Assembly: GCA_946803585.1 (NCBI GenBank)
Contig: CAMPEQ010000011.1
Coordinates: forward strand, 372,001-436,000
DNA length: 64,000 nucleotides
Direction of reading: 5' to 3'
Source of the DNA: an uncultured Actinomycetes bacterium
Lineage (GTDB): Bacteria > Actinomycetota > Actinomycetes > S36-B12 > UBA10799
Shown: one piece after another, positions 38,726 through 48,031 of the stretch
How the letters are laid out: each line of letters starts with the position of its first letter
Numbering within the stretch: position 1 is the first letter of the stretch
Made by a program: the position numbers and the translations under genes
Notes under the pieces: generated by a model
Seen by the model: only the letters and a program-made list of their open reading frames with translations
Told to the model about the DNA's origin: nothing
Database searches by the model: none

Positions 38726-39760
38726 GTGCCCTCTGCTAGCAAATCCACGTCACCGGAGAAGGACCGGCGAGTGAGCGACTGGCCCGCAGTCCGCCTCCAC
38801 GTCGTCTCCGGTAAAGGTGGCACCGGTAAGACCACCGTCGCAGCTGCCCTGGCATTAGCCCTGGCTTCCGGTGGGAAGCGGGTTCTGCTGATGGAGGTCG
38901 AGGGTCGCCAGGGGATCGCCCAACTCTTTGACACTGCTCCCCTACCGTACGAGGAACGCTTAGTCGCGGTTGCCCCTGACGGAGGCGAGGTGTTCGCCCT
39001 CGCGGTCGATACCGAGGCGGCGCTACTTGAGTACTTGGAGATGTTCTACAACATCAAGCGAGCCGGTTCAGTACTGCGCAAAGTCGGCGCTATCGACTTC
39101 GCGACAACAATCGCTCCCGGACTGCGAGACGTTCTGTTGACCGGAAAGGCAATTGAGGCAGTCAAACGTGGCGAGCGTAGTGGCGAGCCGGTGTACGACG
39201 CCGTGGTGATGGACGCGCCGCCCACTGGACGGATCACTCGGTTCCTGAATGTGACTGGTGAGGTCGGTGGGCTGGCCAAAGTCGGGCCGATCAGGTCGCA
39301 GTCGGACTCCGTCATGGGTGTGATTGCCTCCAAACGAACCGCCGTTCACCTCGTAACTCTGCTGGAAGAGATGCCGGTGCAGGAAACCCTGGACGGTATT
39401 GAGGAGCTCAAGGCCGACAAGCTCCCGGTGGGTGCAGTGATCGTCAATATGATGCGCAAACCTCGCCTTAGCTCGACCGAATTGAAGGACGCGCTAGCTG
39501 GAACCCTGGATGAGGCGAATATTCGAGCCGGCGTCCAAGCCGCCTCACTGCCAACACGAATCAGCGCCGACAGCGTTGTCACAGCCCTCACGACCGAGGC
39601 GAGCGAGCACGCCCAACGGGTCGACTTGGAGCAGGCTGAGCGAAAGCGCCTCGGTGCCACCGACCAGCCGATCTATGAACTCCCCGAGATGAATGGTGGA
39701 ATCGACTTGGGTGCGCTCTATGCCTTGGCCCGGCTCTTGCGCCAGCAAGGGGCAGCGTGA
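38726..39760 (+). CDS. ArsA/GET3-family ATPase, first of pair (Rv3679-type)
   Basis: VVSGKGGTGKTTVAAALALALASGGKRVLLMEVEG; GTG start 38726. Confidence 0.9.
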   Translation: MPSASKSTSPEKDRRVSDWPAVRLHVVSGKGGTGKTTVAAALALALASGGKRVLLMEVEGRQGIAQLFDTAPLPYEERLVAVAPDGGEVFALAVDTEAALLEYLEMFYNIKRAGSVLRKVGAIDFATTIAPGLRDVLLTGKAIEAVKRGERSGEPVYDAVVMDAPPTGRITRFLNVTGEVGGLAKVGPIRSQSDSVMGVIASKRTAVHLVTLLEEMPVQETLDGIEELKADKLPVGAVIVNMMRKPRLSSTELKDALAGTLDEANIRAGVQAASLPTRISADSVVTALTTEASEHAQRVDLEQAERKRLGATDQPIYELPEMNGGIDLGALYALARLLRQQGAA

Positions 39761-40971
39761 TGGCTACTACTGAAGGAACCTCGAAAGCGAAGCCGCGAAG
39801 CGCTTCAGGGCCGAGCGCGGCTCTACCCGATTCCTGCCCGATCCTGGACACGGATGCACTAATCGACGATCCCGGGGTCAACGTCATCGTTTGCTGCGGA
39901 TCCGGCGGCGTCGGGAAGACCACGACGGCAGCAGCGTTAGCCCTTCGGGCCGCCGAGCGTGGCCGGAAAGTCTGCGTTCTTACGATCGACCCAGCCCGCC
40001 GGTTAGCTCAATCGATGGGACTCACCGAACTCGATAACACCCCGCGCCAAGTCAAGGGAATCCAAGCGAAGGGCGAGGGTTCCCTGGACGCAATGATGTT
40101 GGATATGAAGCGCACGTTCGACGAGATCGTGATCTCGTCATCGGAGCCGGAGCGCGCCCAGACCATCCTTGATAACCCGTTCTATCAAGCACTCTCGAGT
40201 TCTTTTGCCGGGACTCAGGAGTACATGGCGATGGAGAAGCTTGGACAACTGCGCCAATCTGCCCAGGAGAGCGGTCGATGGGATCTGATCATCGTTGATA
40301 CCCCGCCCTCGCGCTCAGCCCTCGACTTCTTGGACGCGCCAAAGCGACTCGGATCATTTCTCGATGGCCGCCTGATGAAGATTCTGGCAGCCCCGGCCAA
40401 AGGTGCCGGACGATTCGGCGCCAAGGTCTTCTCGACCAGTATCGGAGTTGTGACCGGAACGCTCACCAAGGTTATCGGCGCCCAAGTACTGCAAGATCTA
40501 CAAACGTTCGTTGCCTCGTTCGACGCGCTCTTTGGCGGATTCCGGGAACGCGCCGAGGCGACGTATGCGCAACTACAAGCCGACGACACCCGCTTCATCG
40601 TGGTGGCCGCACCCGAACGCGATGCGCTCCGGGAGGCCTCGTACTTCGTCGAGCGACTAGCCGTGGAGGATATGCCGCTCGCCGGTTTGGTACTGAACCG
40701 AGTGCAACCGGTGATCTTGCCGGAACTATCCCCCGAGACTGCGATTGCCGGCGCGGACCGCTTGTCCGAGGCCGACGAGCATCACTTGACCGCTGGAATG
40801 CTGCGGCTTCATGCTGACCGAGTACAGAATGCCCAACGCCAGCGCAGACTCGCCGAGCGTTTTTGTGCTGCTCACCCAAAGGTCCCAGCCGCATCCGTGG
40901 CCGCCCTAGCCGGCGATGTCCACGACTTAGACGGACTACGCGAGGTTGCTGTCGGCCTAGCCAATGGCTAG
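39757..40971 (+). CDS. ArsA/GET3-family ATPase, second of pair (Rv3680-type)
   Basis: VCCGSGGVGKTTTAAALALRAAERGRKVCVLTIDPARRLAQSMGL; overlaps first ORF by 4 bp. Confidence 0.92.
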   Translation: MMATTEGTSKAKPRSASGPSAALPDSCPILDTDALIDDPGVNVIVCCGSGGVGKTTTAAALALRAAERGRKVCVLTIDPARRLAQSMGLTELDNTPRQVKGIQAKGEGSLDAMMLDMKRTFDEIVISSSEPERAQTILDNPFYQALSSSFAGTQEYMAMEKLGQLRQSAQESGRWDLIIVDTPPSRSALDFLDAPKRLGSFLDGRLMKILAAPAKGAGRFGAKVFSTSIGVVTGTLTKVIGAQVLQDLQTFVASFDALFGGFRERAEATYAQLQADDTRFIVVAAPERDALREASYFVERLAVEDMPLAGLVLNRVQPVILPELSPETAIAGADRLSEADEHHLTAGMLRLHADRVQNAQRQRRLAERFCAAHPKVPAASVAALAGDVHDLDGLREVAVGLANG

Positions 40972-40983
40972 CGCGACAGCAAC
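40945..40983. terminator. Long hairpin overlapping the 3' end of the second ArsA gene
   Basis: GTTGCTGTCGgcCTAGCC-aat-GGCTAGcgCGACAGCAAC; encloses the TAG stop; no U-tract. Confidence 0.6.
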
Positions 40984-41009
40984 CTAGGCGAGGGGCAATC
41001 TAGAAGCGC

Positions 41010-41372
41010 TTAAGCAACCGCATTGCGTGCGGCTGGTGCCGCATCACGGACGGAGACGACTGCTGCCGTGGCTTGGGTGGGGATACCGATCGCGGATTGC
41101 GCGTGGACGGTCCGGGCGGTCTCAAGTAGTTCGCGCCATGAGGTGACCTCGGGGCGACGGCGAAGCAGCGCGCGGCGCTCTCGCTCGGTCATTCCTCCCC
41201 ATACGCCGAACTCGATCTGATTATCCAGTGAATCAGCCAGACATTCGGTACGAACGGAACAGCCGAAACAGACGGCCTTGGCGCGGTTCTGCGCCGCTCC
41301 CTGTACGAACAGCTTGTCTGGGTCTGTCCCTCGACACGCCGCCTGAGCTGGCCAGTCATTCATCCACTTCAT
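41010..41372 (-). CDS. WhiB family transcriptional regulator (WhiB4-like by position)
   Basis: C..CFGCSVRTEC cluster ligands and GVWGGMTERERR. Confidence 0.93.
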   Translation of the reverse strand: MKWMNDWPAQAACRGTDPDKLFVQGAAQNRAKAVCFGCSVRTECLADSLDNQIEFGVWGGMTERERRALLRRRPEVTSWRELLETARTVHAQSAIGIPTQATAAVVSVRDAAPAARNAVA

Positions 41373-41405
41373 GGTTACCCTTCACAGGTACTAGTAGTAG
41401 GTACG

Positions 41406-41423
41406 TGAACCGCTAGCGGTTCA
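41406..41423. promoter_or_regulatory. 18-bp perfect palindrome upstream of whiB
   Basis: TGAACCGCTAGCGGTTCA, about 34 bp upstream of the whiB start. Confidence 0.5.
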
Positions 41424-41534
41424 GTCTCATGGAAAGTCCGAGGGCAGCCATGCGCCTGGTCCCCTCGGTACGTCACTCAACCCCGTGCTGTGACGCGTCA
41501 CGTAACCGTACGTTTACCCTCCGCTCATCAAAAG

Positions 41535-41569
41535 GTCCTAAATGACTAACTTGTGTAGCCATTTAGGAC
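41535..41569. promoter_or_regulatory. 10-bp-arm inverted repeat upstream of the PBP gene
   Basis: GTCCTAAATG-15 nt-CATTTAGGAC. Confidence 0.5.
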
Positions 41570-41645
41570 TAAGTTGAATGTGTCACGTCAGACAATCGCC
41601 GCTTATTCGTCCCAAACGAAACCAGACAGCATATTCTCTCGTCAC

Positions 41646-43829
41646 ATGGGAGTGTCTGGAACCCCTCGCCGCCGCATGCAGCCAACCGACGTCCGTCAGT
41701 TCGTGCTGGTCAGTATGCTCGCCGGGGTCATTGTCGCAGCGATGGCTTTGCCCTTTGTCGGGACGGCCGCGTTTGCCGCCCGCCAGGCCTCGGTCACCTT
41801 CGATTCCCTCCCACAAGAGCTGAAGTCGCTACCGCTGCCACAGCGCACGTACCTAGAAGCAAATGACGGCACGGTCTTCGCAACGCTGTATGACGAGAAT
41901 CGCGTTGTCGTTCCGCTCGACCAGATCTCCCCGAAGATTCAAGAAGCCGCGATCGCTACTGAAGACGCTCGATTCTTCGAGCACAACGGTGTCGACCTAA
42001 AGGGATCCGCGCGAGCACTTGTCGCTAACTCCCAGGCTGGTGATGTCCAACAGGGTAGTTCGACCATCACCATGCAGTACGTGCGCAACCTACTCATTAC
42101 TAGCGCCGAGAACGACGACGAGATCGAGCAAGCCCGGGCGCGCACGATCGGACGCAAACTCCAAGAGATGCGCTACGCCTTGGCCATCGAGAAGAAGATG
42201 ACAAAGGCCGAGATCCTTCAGGGCTATCTCAATGTCAGCTACTTCGGTGCCGGAGCCTACGGCGTGGAAGCGGCTGCTAAGCGCTACTTCAACACCACCG
42301 CCGCCAAGGTGACCCTGCCGCAAGCGGCAACCCTGGCTGGACTCGTCCAGCAGCCAGTCGGCTACGACCCCACCCAGAACCCGCAAATCGCCCAGGTTCG
42401 ACGCAACGTCGTCTTGGACAAGATGGAGGAAGCCGGGTTCATTACCTTCGCTGAGGCCGCCAAGGCCAAGCAGGTCCCCATCAAGAAGACCCTCGATCCA
42501 CAGCAAGTTGCTAACGGGTGCTCAGTGAGTAAGTACCCGTTCTACTGCGACTACACCGTCAACCAGATCAAGAACGATACTCGTTACGGCGAGACCCAAG
42601 AAGAGCGCGACGACCTGCTGCGTCGAGGCGGATTCACGATCCAGACCGGGCTTGACCTGACAGCACAAAAGGCCTCCGAGCGCGCAGTCAAGCGCTATAT
42701 CCCGGCTAAGGACCCCAGCAAGAAGGCCGCCGCTATCGCGATGGTCGAACCTGGGACGGGCGACGTTCTGGCGCTAGCTCAGAACCGGCCCTGGGGAACC
42801 GAGGGCAAGTACAACACCACCTACAACTACGCGGTTGACCAAGCCGACGGTGGAACGATCGGGATGCAGGCCGGATCGACGTTCAAGATCTTCACCCTCG
42901 CCGCCGCAATCGAAAAGGGCATCAACCCCAACGAGGTCATCTACAGCCCGCAGCGTAAGACTTTTGCAGCCGGCGACTGGGGATGCGGTAAGGACTTCAA
43001 CCAGCCGTCCTACACGGTGAACAACTCAACCGGGTCCGGCAACTTCAACATGTGGACCGGCGCCGCCCGCTCCGTCAATACCTACTTCGTTGAACTACAG
43101 CGCCAAGCCGGGCTCTGCCGGACGGTCGATGTCGCTGAGCGTATGGGCGTGACCTTGGGCAACGGTGAGGATCTACACCGCTACCCCTCTTTCACGCTCG
43201 GCTCAATGGAGGTCTCGCCAGTCGCAGTCGCAGGCGCCTACGCGGCTTTCGCGAATCATGGGGTCTTCTGTCGTCCCCACGCCGTCACATCGATTGCCAA
43301 TCTCAAGGGCGAGAAGCTCTACAAGGACGAGGGCAACTGCACTCGGGCGGTGAGCCGTGGAGTGGCTGACGCAACCACTGCCATCCTCACCGGAGTCGTT
43401 GATGGCCCCATCAGTGGCCGTACCGGCCAGAAGATGTCGCTTGGCCGCGAAGCCACCGGCAAGACCGGTACGACCGATACGAGTGCGGCTGTCTGGTACG
43501 CCGGATACACCCCACAGATCGCGGCTGCAGTCTGGTCTGGCGATCCACGCGGCGGCTTCAAGTACCCCATGGACAACGTGACGATCAACGGCCAGTACTA
43601 CGACGAGGTCTTTGGGTCGTCGCTACCGGGGCCGATCTGGCGATCCGCAATGCTCGGGGCACTGAGCAACGAGCCCGCCAAGGACTTCGATCTAGAAGCG
43701 AAGTTCAACCTACGCACCGCGAAGAACGGTGGCGTGAACGGTGGCACGACCTACTCCACCTACACGGGCAATGTGCCGGAAGAGCCGGATGACAATCCGT
43801 ACAACTTCAACTTCAACTTCCGTCGCTAG
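41646..43829 (+). CDS. Class A penicillin-binding protein (transglycosylase/transpeptidase, PonA2-like by position)
   Basis: ATEDARFFEHNGVDLKGSARALVAN; GSTITMQYVRN; GSTFKIFTLAAAIE; GKTGTTDTSAAVWYAGYTP; start uncertain (41574 TTG or 41646 ATG). Confidence 0.92.
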   Translation: MGVSGTPRRRMQPTDVRQFVLVSMLAGVIVAAMALPFVGTAAFAARQASVTFDSLPQELKSLPLPQRTYLEANDGTVFATLYDENRVVVPLDQISPKIQEAAIATEDARFFEHNGVDLKGSARALVANSQAGDVQQGSSTITMQYVRNLLITSAENDDEIEQARARTIGRKLQEMRYALAIEKKMTKAEILQGYLNVSYFGAGAYGVEAAAKRYFNTTAAKVTLPQAATLAGLVQQPVGYDPTQNPQIAQVRRNVVLDKMEEAGFITFAEAAKAKQVPIKKTLDPQQVANGCSVSKYPFYCDYTVNQIKNDTRYGETQEERDDLLRRGGFTIQTGLDLTAQKASERAVKRYIPAKDPSKKAAAIAMVEPGTGDVLALAQNRPWGTEGKYNTTYNYAVDQADGGTIGMQAGSTFKIFTLAAAIEKGINPNEVIYSPQRKTFAAGDWGCGKDFNQPSYTVNNSTGSGNFNMWTGAARSVNTYFVELQRQAGLCRTVDVAERMGVTLGNGEDLHRYPSFTLGSMEVSPVAVAGAYAAFANHGVFCRPHAVTSIANLKGEKLYKDEGNCTRAVSRGVADATTAILTGVVDGPISGRTGQKMSLGREATGKTGTTDTSAAVWYAGYTPQIAAAVWSGDPRGGFKYPMDNVTINGQYYDEVFGSSLPGPIWRSAMLGALSNEPAKDFDLEAKFNLRTAKNGGVNGGTTYSTYTGNVPEEPDDNPYNFNFNFRR

Positions 43830-43843
43830 CTAAACGACTTTCC

Positions 43844-43892
43844 CTAGTCGGCAGTCGCTAGTCGGCAGTCGCTAGCCGGCAGTCGCTAGCCG
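43844..43892. repeat. 14-bp tandem repeat (3.5 copies) abutting the yqeY stop codon
   Basis: CTAGTCGGCAGTCG x2, CTAGCCGGCAGTCG, CTAGCCG. Confidence 0.9.
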
Positions 43893-44347
43893 ATGAGGCG
43901 CTTCTTTACCTCGGCGGCGACCTGGGCGCCATCTGCGCGGCCAGCGACCTGCGGCTGAACAATCTTCATCACAGCACCCATTCCTCGGGGGCCATCAGCG
44001 CCGGACTCTGTGATCGCTGCGGTGATAATCGCGTCAAGTTCCGCGGCGTCGAGTTGGGCGGGAAGGTAGTCGGCTAGGACCGCGAGTTCGGCTGTCTCGC
44101 GGTCTGCCAGGTCTGCTCGGTTGGCCTCGTTGTAGGCGGTCACGGCCTCCTTACGCTTCTTTGCCTCCTTGGTCAGCACCAGCACGACCTCGTCATCGGT
44201 AAGCTCCCGCGACTCCTTGCCGGAGACCTCCTCATTGGTCACCGCGGTCAATGCCATCCGCAGCGTCGAGGAACTAACCTCGTCACGGGCCTTCATTGCC
44301 GTCGTGAGATCTGATTTAAGTTGGTTCTTCATCGTGGAATCGCTCAT
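43886..44347 (-). CDS. yqeY: GatB/YqeY domain protein
   Basis: MKNQLKSDLTTAMKARDEVSSSTLRMALTAVTNEEVS...LAVLADYLPAQLDAAELDAII...MGAVMKIVQPQVAGRADGAQVAAEVKKRL; start trimmed to 44347. Confidence 0.9.
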   Translation of the reverse strand: MSDSTMKNQLKSDLTTAMKARDEVSSSTLRMALTAVTNEEVSGKESRELTDDEVVLVLTKEAKKRKEAVTAYNEANRADLADRETAELAVLADYLPAQLDAAELDAIITAAITESGADGPRGMGAVMKIVQPQVAGRADGAQVAAEVKKRLIG

Positions 44348-44450
44348 GGCCCTATCTAACTGCACAATGAGGCAGATCGGCGCGCGACTTCTCCGCGACG
44401 AGGTACAGCGTCGAGATTCCTCCGTGTGCAGAACATGCGACGATAGGGCC

Positions 44451-45383
44451 ATGGCTTTGCGCTCCCGACCGATCATCCACACTCTCGGCGGGACAGTGGC
44501 GGCAGGCGCCGTCCTCGGCACGGCAGTCCTGGCCTACTCGCTGATCGAAGCTCGCTCCTACCGATTGCGACAGGTAGTGGCGCCTGTTCTAGCCCCTGGA
44601 TCCAACGATCTGCGAGTACTACATCTTTCCGATCTGCACCTAACCCCCGGCCAATCGGACAAGATCGCCTGGGTCAACTCGTTAGCGGAACTAGAACCGG
44701 ACTTCGTTGTGGGCACCGGCGACTTCCTCGCACACCGCGATTCGGTTGGCCCGCTAGCCAATGCCCTAGGACCGCTGTTGCAAGTACCCGGAGCCTTTGT
44801 CCTCGGATCGAATGATTACTTCTCGCCAGGGATGAGCAACCCACTGGCCTACCTGCGCGGTCCATCCGAACGTGACCGAGGCAAACCCGATCTACCCTGG
44901 CAAGAACTCGTCTCCGCGCTGTCCTCCGGGGGCTGGGCAGATCTAACAAATCGCCACGACATGATGACCGTAAATCACGACCTCATTGACATGCGCGGAG
45001 TGGATGATCCGCACATCACCCGGGACGACTACTCCGCGGTCGCCGGACCGTTCGATCCCACTGCCGCACTGCGCCTCGGGGTAGCCCACGCGCCGTACCT
45101 ACGCGTCATCGACGCGATGGCCGCCGACGGCGCGGACCTGATTCTGGCTGGGCACACCCATGGTGGCCAGGTCTGCATTCCCGGATACGGCGCACTCGTG
45201 ACAAACTGTGATCTTGATACAGCCCGGGTCAAGGGGTTGAGCCAGCACCACGAATCGACAATGCACGTATCAGCGGGACTCGGTACCAGTCCGTTCGCAC
45301 CGATCAGGCTCGCTTGCCCGCCGGAGGCGACTCTGCTGCGGCTCGTTGCCCGAGAATCAGTCGCGGACCACATTCCCGCCTGA
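44451..45383 (+). CDS. Metallophosphoesterase (membrane-anchored)
   Basis: LRVLHLSDLHL; VVGTGDFL; GSNDYFS; ILAGHTHGGQV; start trimmed to 44451. Confidence 0.9.
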   Translation: MALRSRPIIHTLGGTVAAGAVLGTAVLAYSLIEARSYRLRQVVAPVLAPGSNDLRVLHLSDLHLTPGQSDKIAWVNSLAELEPDFVVGTGDFLAHRDSVGPLANALGPLLQVPGAFVLGSNDYFSPGMSNPLAYLRGPSERDRGKPDLPWQELVSALSSGGWADLTNRHDMMTVNHDLIDMRGVDDPHITRDDYSAVAGPFDPTAALRLGVAHAPYLRVIDAMAADGADLILAGHTHGGQVCIPGYGALVTNCDLDTARVKGLSQHHESTMHVSAGLGTSPFAPIRLACPPEATLLRLVARESVADHIPA

Positions 45384-46583
45384 GTCCTTCGCCCGATAAA
45401 GGGCCTGGTCGGCGCGCCGTACTAGCTCAGCAACCGCCTCACCCCCGCGCAGTGTCGCCGCACCGAAACTCGCCGCGCACCCGAGGGAATCAGCAGCAAG
45501 GCGCATCCGCTCCGCGACAGCCCTGGCTCCAACCAAATCTGTCTGCCGCAGCAACACAAGAAACTCATCCCCACCGAGGCGCCCGGCCGCATCAGCCGCA
45601 CGCAACTCGCTTTGGATGGCCTGCGCCATATCCTTGATCTTCGCGTCACCAACCGCGTGGCCACCCGTATCGTTGGCTTCCTTCAAGCCATCGAGATCGA
45701 CGACCAATACCGAAAACAGGTCATCGGCTAACCCCGCGTCGGTCCACATTCGGTCTGCCGCGTTGAATACTGCTCGCCGATTCGGCATACCTGTCAACGG
45801 GTCAGTAAAGGAGAGCTCGATGAGTCTGTTATTCACACTCACGGCTTCGCGCCGCTCGTTCTCTCGCCGCGTGACGTCAAAGAAGGTAACCGCGATATCG
45901 GATAACACTCCCTGTGAGTTGAACCGTGGCTGAGCGTTCACCTCACACCATGTGATCGCGCCTTGCACGCTCCGGATCCCCACGAGTTGACCCTTCACCG
46001 AACTACCTGCAAGAACCTGCATCACCGGAAACCGCTCGACTGGTAACGGCTCCATCGCCTCATCGAGGAACTGCCACTCAGGATCGGTCGCAACGCGGCC
46101 CGCCACATGCTCAACTCCAAGTATCTCCGATGCCTTCGTATTCGCCTCAATAATCGAGGTATCTGGAGCGTGCAGCACCACAGCTGCATCAACTGCGGCC
46201 ATCGCCGAAGCAGAACGGCTCTCCGTTACATTCGAGAAGAAGATTGCGACGAGACCATCGCCCAGCGGAACGTACTCATTTCGCAACCACCGCCACGCGC
46301 CAGCTAAATCGGCGAACCCGAACTCGCTCGTCGACCGCTCGCCCTGCGCGGCAGCTCGCCATGCGTAGTCAACCGGACGGTCCCCGACCACCCCAGTCGT
46401 GACAAGAGGGAACGTCTCGACCAGGCGCTTACCTAGATGGCTCTCGAGATCGAAACCAACATCTTGACTAGCTGCCTGATTAGCCCATTCGAGTACCAAA
46501 TCAGCCGGATCGTCGCCGTGGGCACGCCACACTGCAACACCAAGAGGGCACACAGCAAGGATCCTGTGGAAATCAACCCTCAT
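45357..46583 (-). CDS. Diguanylate cyclase with upstream PAS-like regions
   Basis: DPLTGMPNRRAVFN...LGGDEFLVLL with RAAD I-site five residues upstream; start trimmed to 46583. Confidence 0.9.
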   Translation of the reverse strand: MRVDFHRILAVCPLGVAVWRAHGDDPADLVLEWANQAASQDVGFDLESHLGKRLVETFPLVTTGVVGDRPVDYAWRAAAQGERSTSEFGFADLAGAWRWLRNEYVPLGDGLVAIFFSNVTESRSASAMAAVDAAVVLHAPDTSIIEANTKASEILGVEHVAGRVATDPEWQFLDEAMEPLPVERFPVMQVLAGSSVKGQLVGIRSVQGAITWCEVNAQPRFNSQGVLSDIAVTFFDVTRRENERREAVSVNNRLIELSFTDPLTGMPNRRAVFNAADRMWTDAGLADDLFSVLVVDLDGLKEANDTGGHAVGDAKIKDMAQAIQSELRAADAAGRLGGDEFLVLLRQTDLVGARAVAERMRLAADSLGCAASFGAATLRGGEAVAELVRRADQALYRAKDSGGNVVRD

Positions 46584-46664
46584 AGCAGCCCCCTCGTTAG
46601 CTCCTGCGGGTAACGATACGCCCCCTGTGCCACTTTGATCAACAGACGGAACCGAGCACCCCAT

Positions 46665-46711
46665 GCCCACGCTGCGCGCGGACGGCCAACAATTTTGTCG
46701 GGGTAGCGGGA
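46665..46711. repeat. Direct repeat copy 1 (truncated tRNA-Pro 3' end + flank)
   Basis: GCCCACGCTGCGCGCGGACGGCCAAcAATTTTGTCGGGGTAGCGGGA; 46/47 identity to 46776-46822. Confidence 0.92.
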
Positions 46712-46762
46712 GCCGTCGCAATACGCGCTACGCGCGCTCCTCCCAAATCCCACAAGCAAACT

Positions 46763-46807
46763 AAAATTATTGGCCGCCCACGCTGCGCGCGGACGGCCAA
46801 TAATTTT
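46763..46807. terminator. Bidirectional intrinsic terminator after tRNA-Pro
   Basis: AAAATTATTGGCCG...CGGCCAATAATTTT, 14-bp outer arms with further internal pairing. Confidence 0.8.
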
Positions 46808-46808
46808 G

Positions 46809-46822
<14 letters not shown>
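46776..46822. repeat. Direct repeat copy 2 (overlaps genuine tRNA-Pro 3' end)
   Basis: GCCCACGCTGCGCGCGGACGGCCAAtAATTTTGTCGGGGTAGCGGGA. Confidence 0.92.
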
Positions 46823-46882
<60 letters not shown>

Positions 46883-46957
46883 TGACCGCAAAAGCGGCAA
46901 CCTGCGGGAGTCTACAAGCTTGCGATTACGCAGCGCCCAACACCCGACCGGTCAGCA

Positions 46958-48028
46958 CTAGCTCGAGGACATTTGAGCCGCCAAGAGCTCCGCAATTTGG
47001 GCTGTATTGAGGGCTGCACCCTTACGCAAGTTGTCCCCACACACAAACAGGTCAAGGGCAAACGGATCATCGATCGCCTTGCGAATGCGACCGACATAGG
47101 TGGGGTCGGTACCCACGACGTCAATCGGAGTCGGGAACTCCAACGCCTCCGGACGATCATTGAGGACGACCGATTCGGCTTGGCGCAAGAGTTCCTGAGC
47201 TTGGGCTTGGTCGACCTCAGTGTCGAATACCGCGTGGACCGACAGCGAATGCGTTGTAATGACCGGCACCCGCACGCAGGTTGCCGACACCTTGAGCTCA
47301 GGCAAACCAAGAATCTTGCGTGACTCGTTGCGAACCTTCATCTCCTCGGAGGTGTAGCCACCCTCCTTCAGCGAGCCCGCCCACGGCACGACATTGAGGG
47401 CCAGCGGCGCTGGGAAGGAATCCCCGGGCTCGACCACTCGACGTACATCGCCTGGACGATCGCCCACCTTGCCGTCGGCTGCCACCGCAGCGATCTGAGC
47501 GCGCAGATCATCGATTCCGGCCTGACCCGCGCCAGAGGCGGCCTGGTAGGACGCCACCACTAGCTCCTTCAGGCCGTACTCCCGGTGCAGCGCTCCCAGC
47601 ACGACAATCATCGACAGCGTGGTGCAGTTGGGGTTGCTAATAATGCCGCGCGGAGGATTCATCGCGGCATCAGGATTGACCTCAGGCACGACTAGCGGAA
47701 CATCTGGCTCCATTCGGAAGGCTCCCGAGTTGTCTACCGCGATTGCCCCCCGCGAGGCCGCGATCGGCGCCCAATGGCTCGAGACCTCATCGGGAACGTC
47801 GAACATCGCGACATCGACACCGTCAAATACCTCCGGCGCCAGCGCGATGACCTCGACCTCTTCACCGCGAACCTGCAGTTTGCGACCTGCGGACCGCTCA
47901 GAAGCAATCAGCCGGATCTCACCCCAGACATCGGCCCGCGTCGAGAGGATGTCGAGCATCACTGTGCCTACGGCGCCGGTGGCTCCAACGACTGCCAAGG
48001 TTGGCTTAGAAGACCTATCTGCACTCAC
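46958..48028 (-). CDS. asd: Aspartate-semialdehyde dehydrogenase
   Basis: [44 protein letters not shown]. Confidence 0.96.
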   Translation of the reverse strand: MSADRSSKPTLAVVGATGAVGTVMLDILSTRADVWGEIRLIASERSAGRKLQVRGEEVEVIALAPEVFDGVDVAMFDVPDEVSSHWAPIAASRGAIAVDNSGAFRMEPDVPLVVPEVNPDAAMNPPRGIISNPNCTTLSMIVVLGALHREYGLKELVVASYQAASGAGQAGIDDLRAQIAAVAADGKVGDRPGDVRRVVEPGDSFPAPLALNVVPWAGSLKEGGYTSEEMKVRNESRKILGLPELKVSATCVRVPVITTHSLSVHAVFDTEVDQAQAQELLRQAESVVLNDRPEALEFPTPIDVVGTDPTYVGRIRKAIDDPFALDLFVCGDNLRKGAALNTAQIAELLAAQMSSS

Positions 48029-48031
48029 GAT

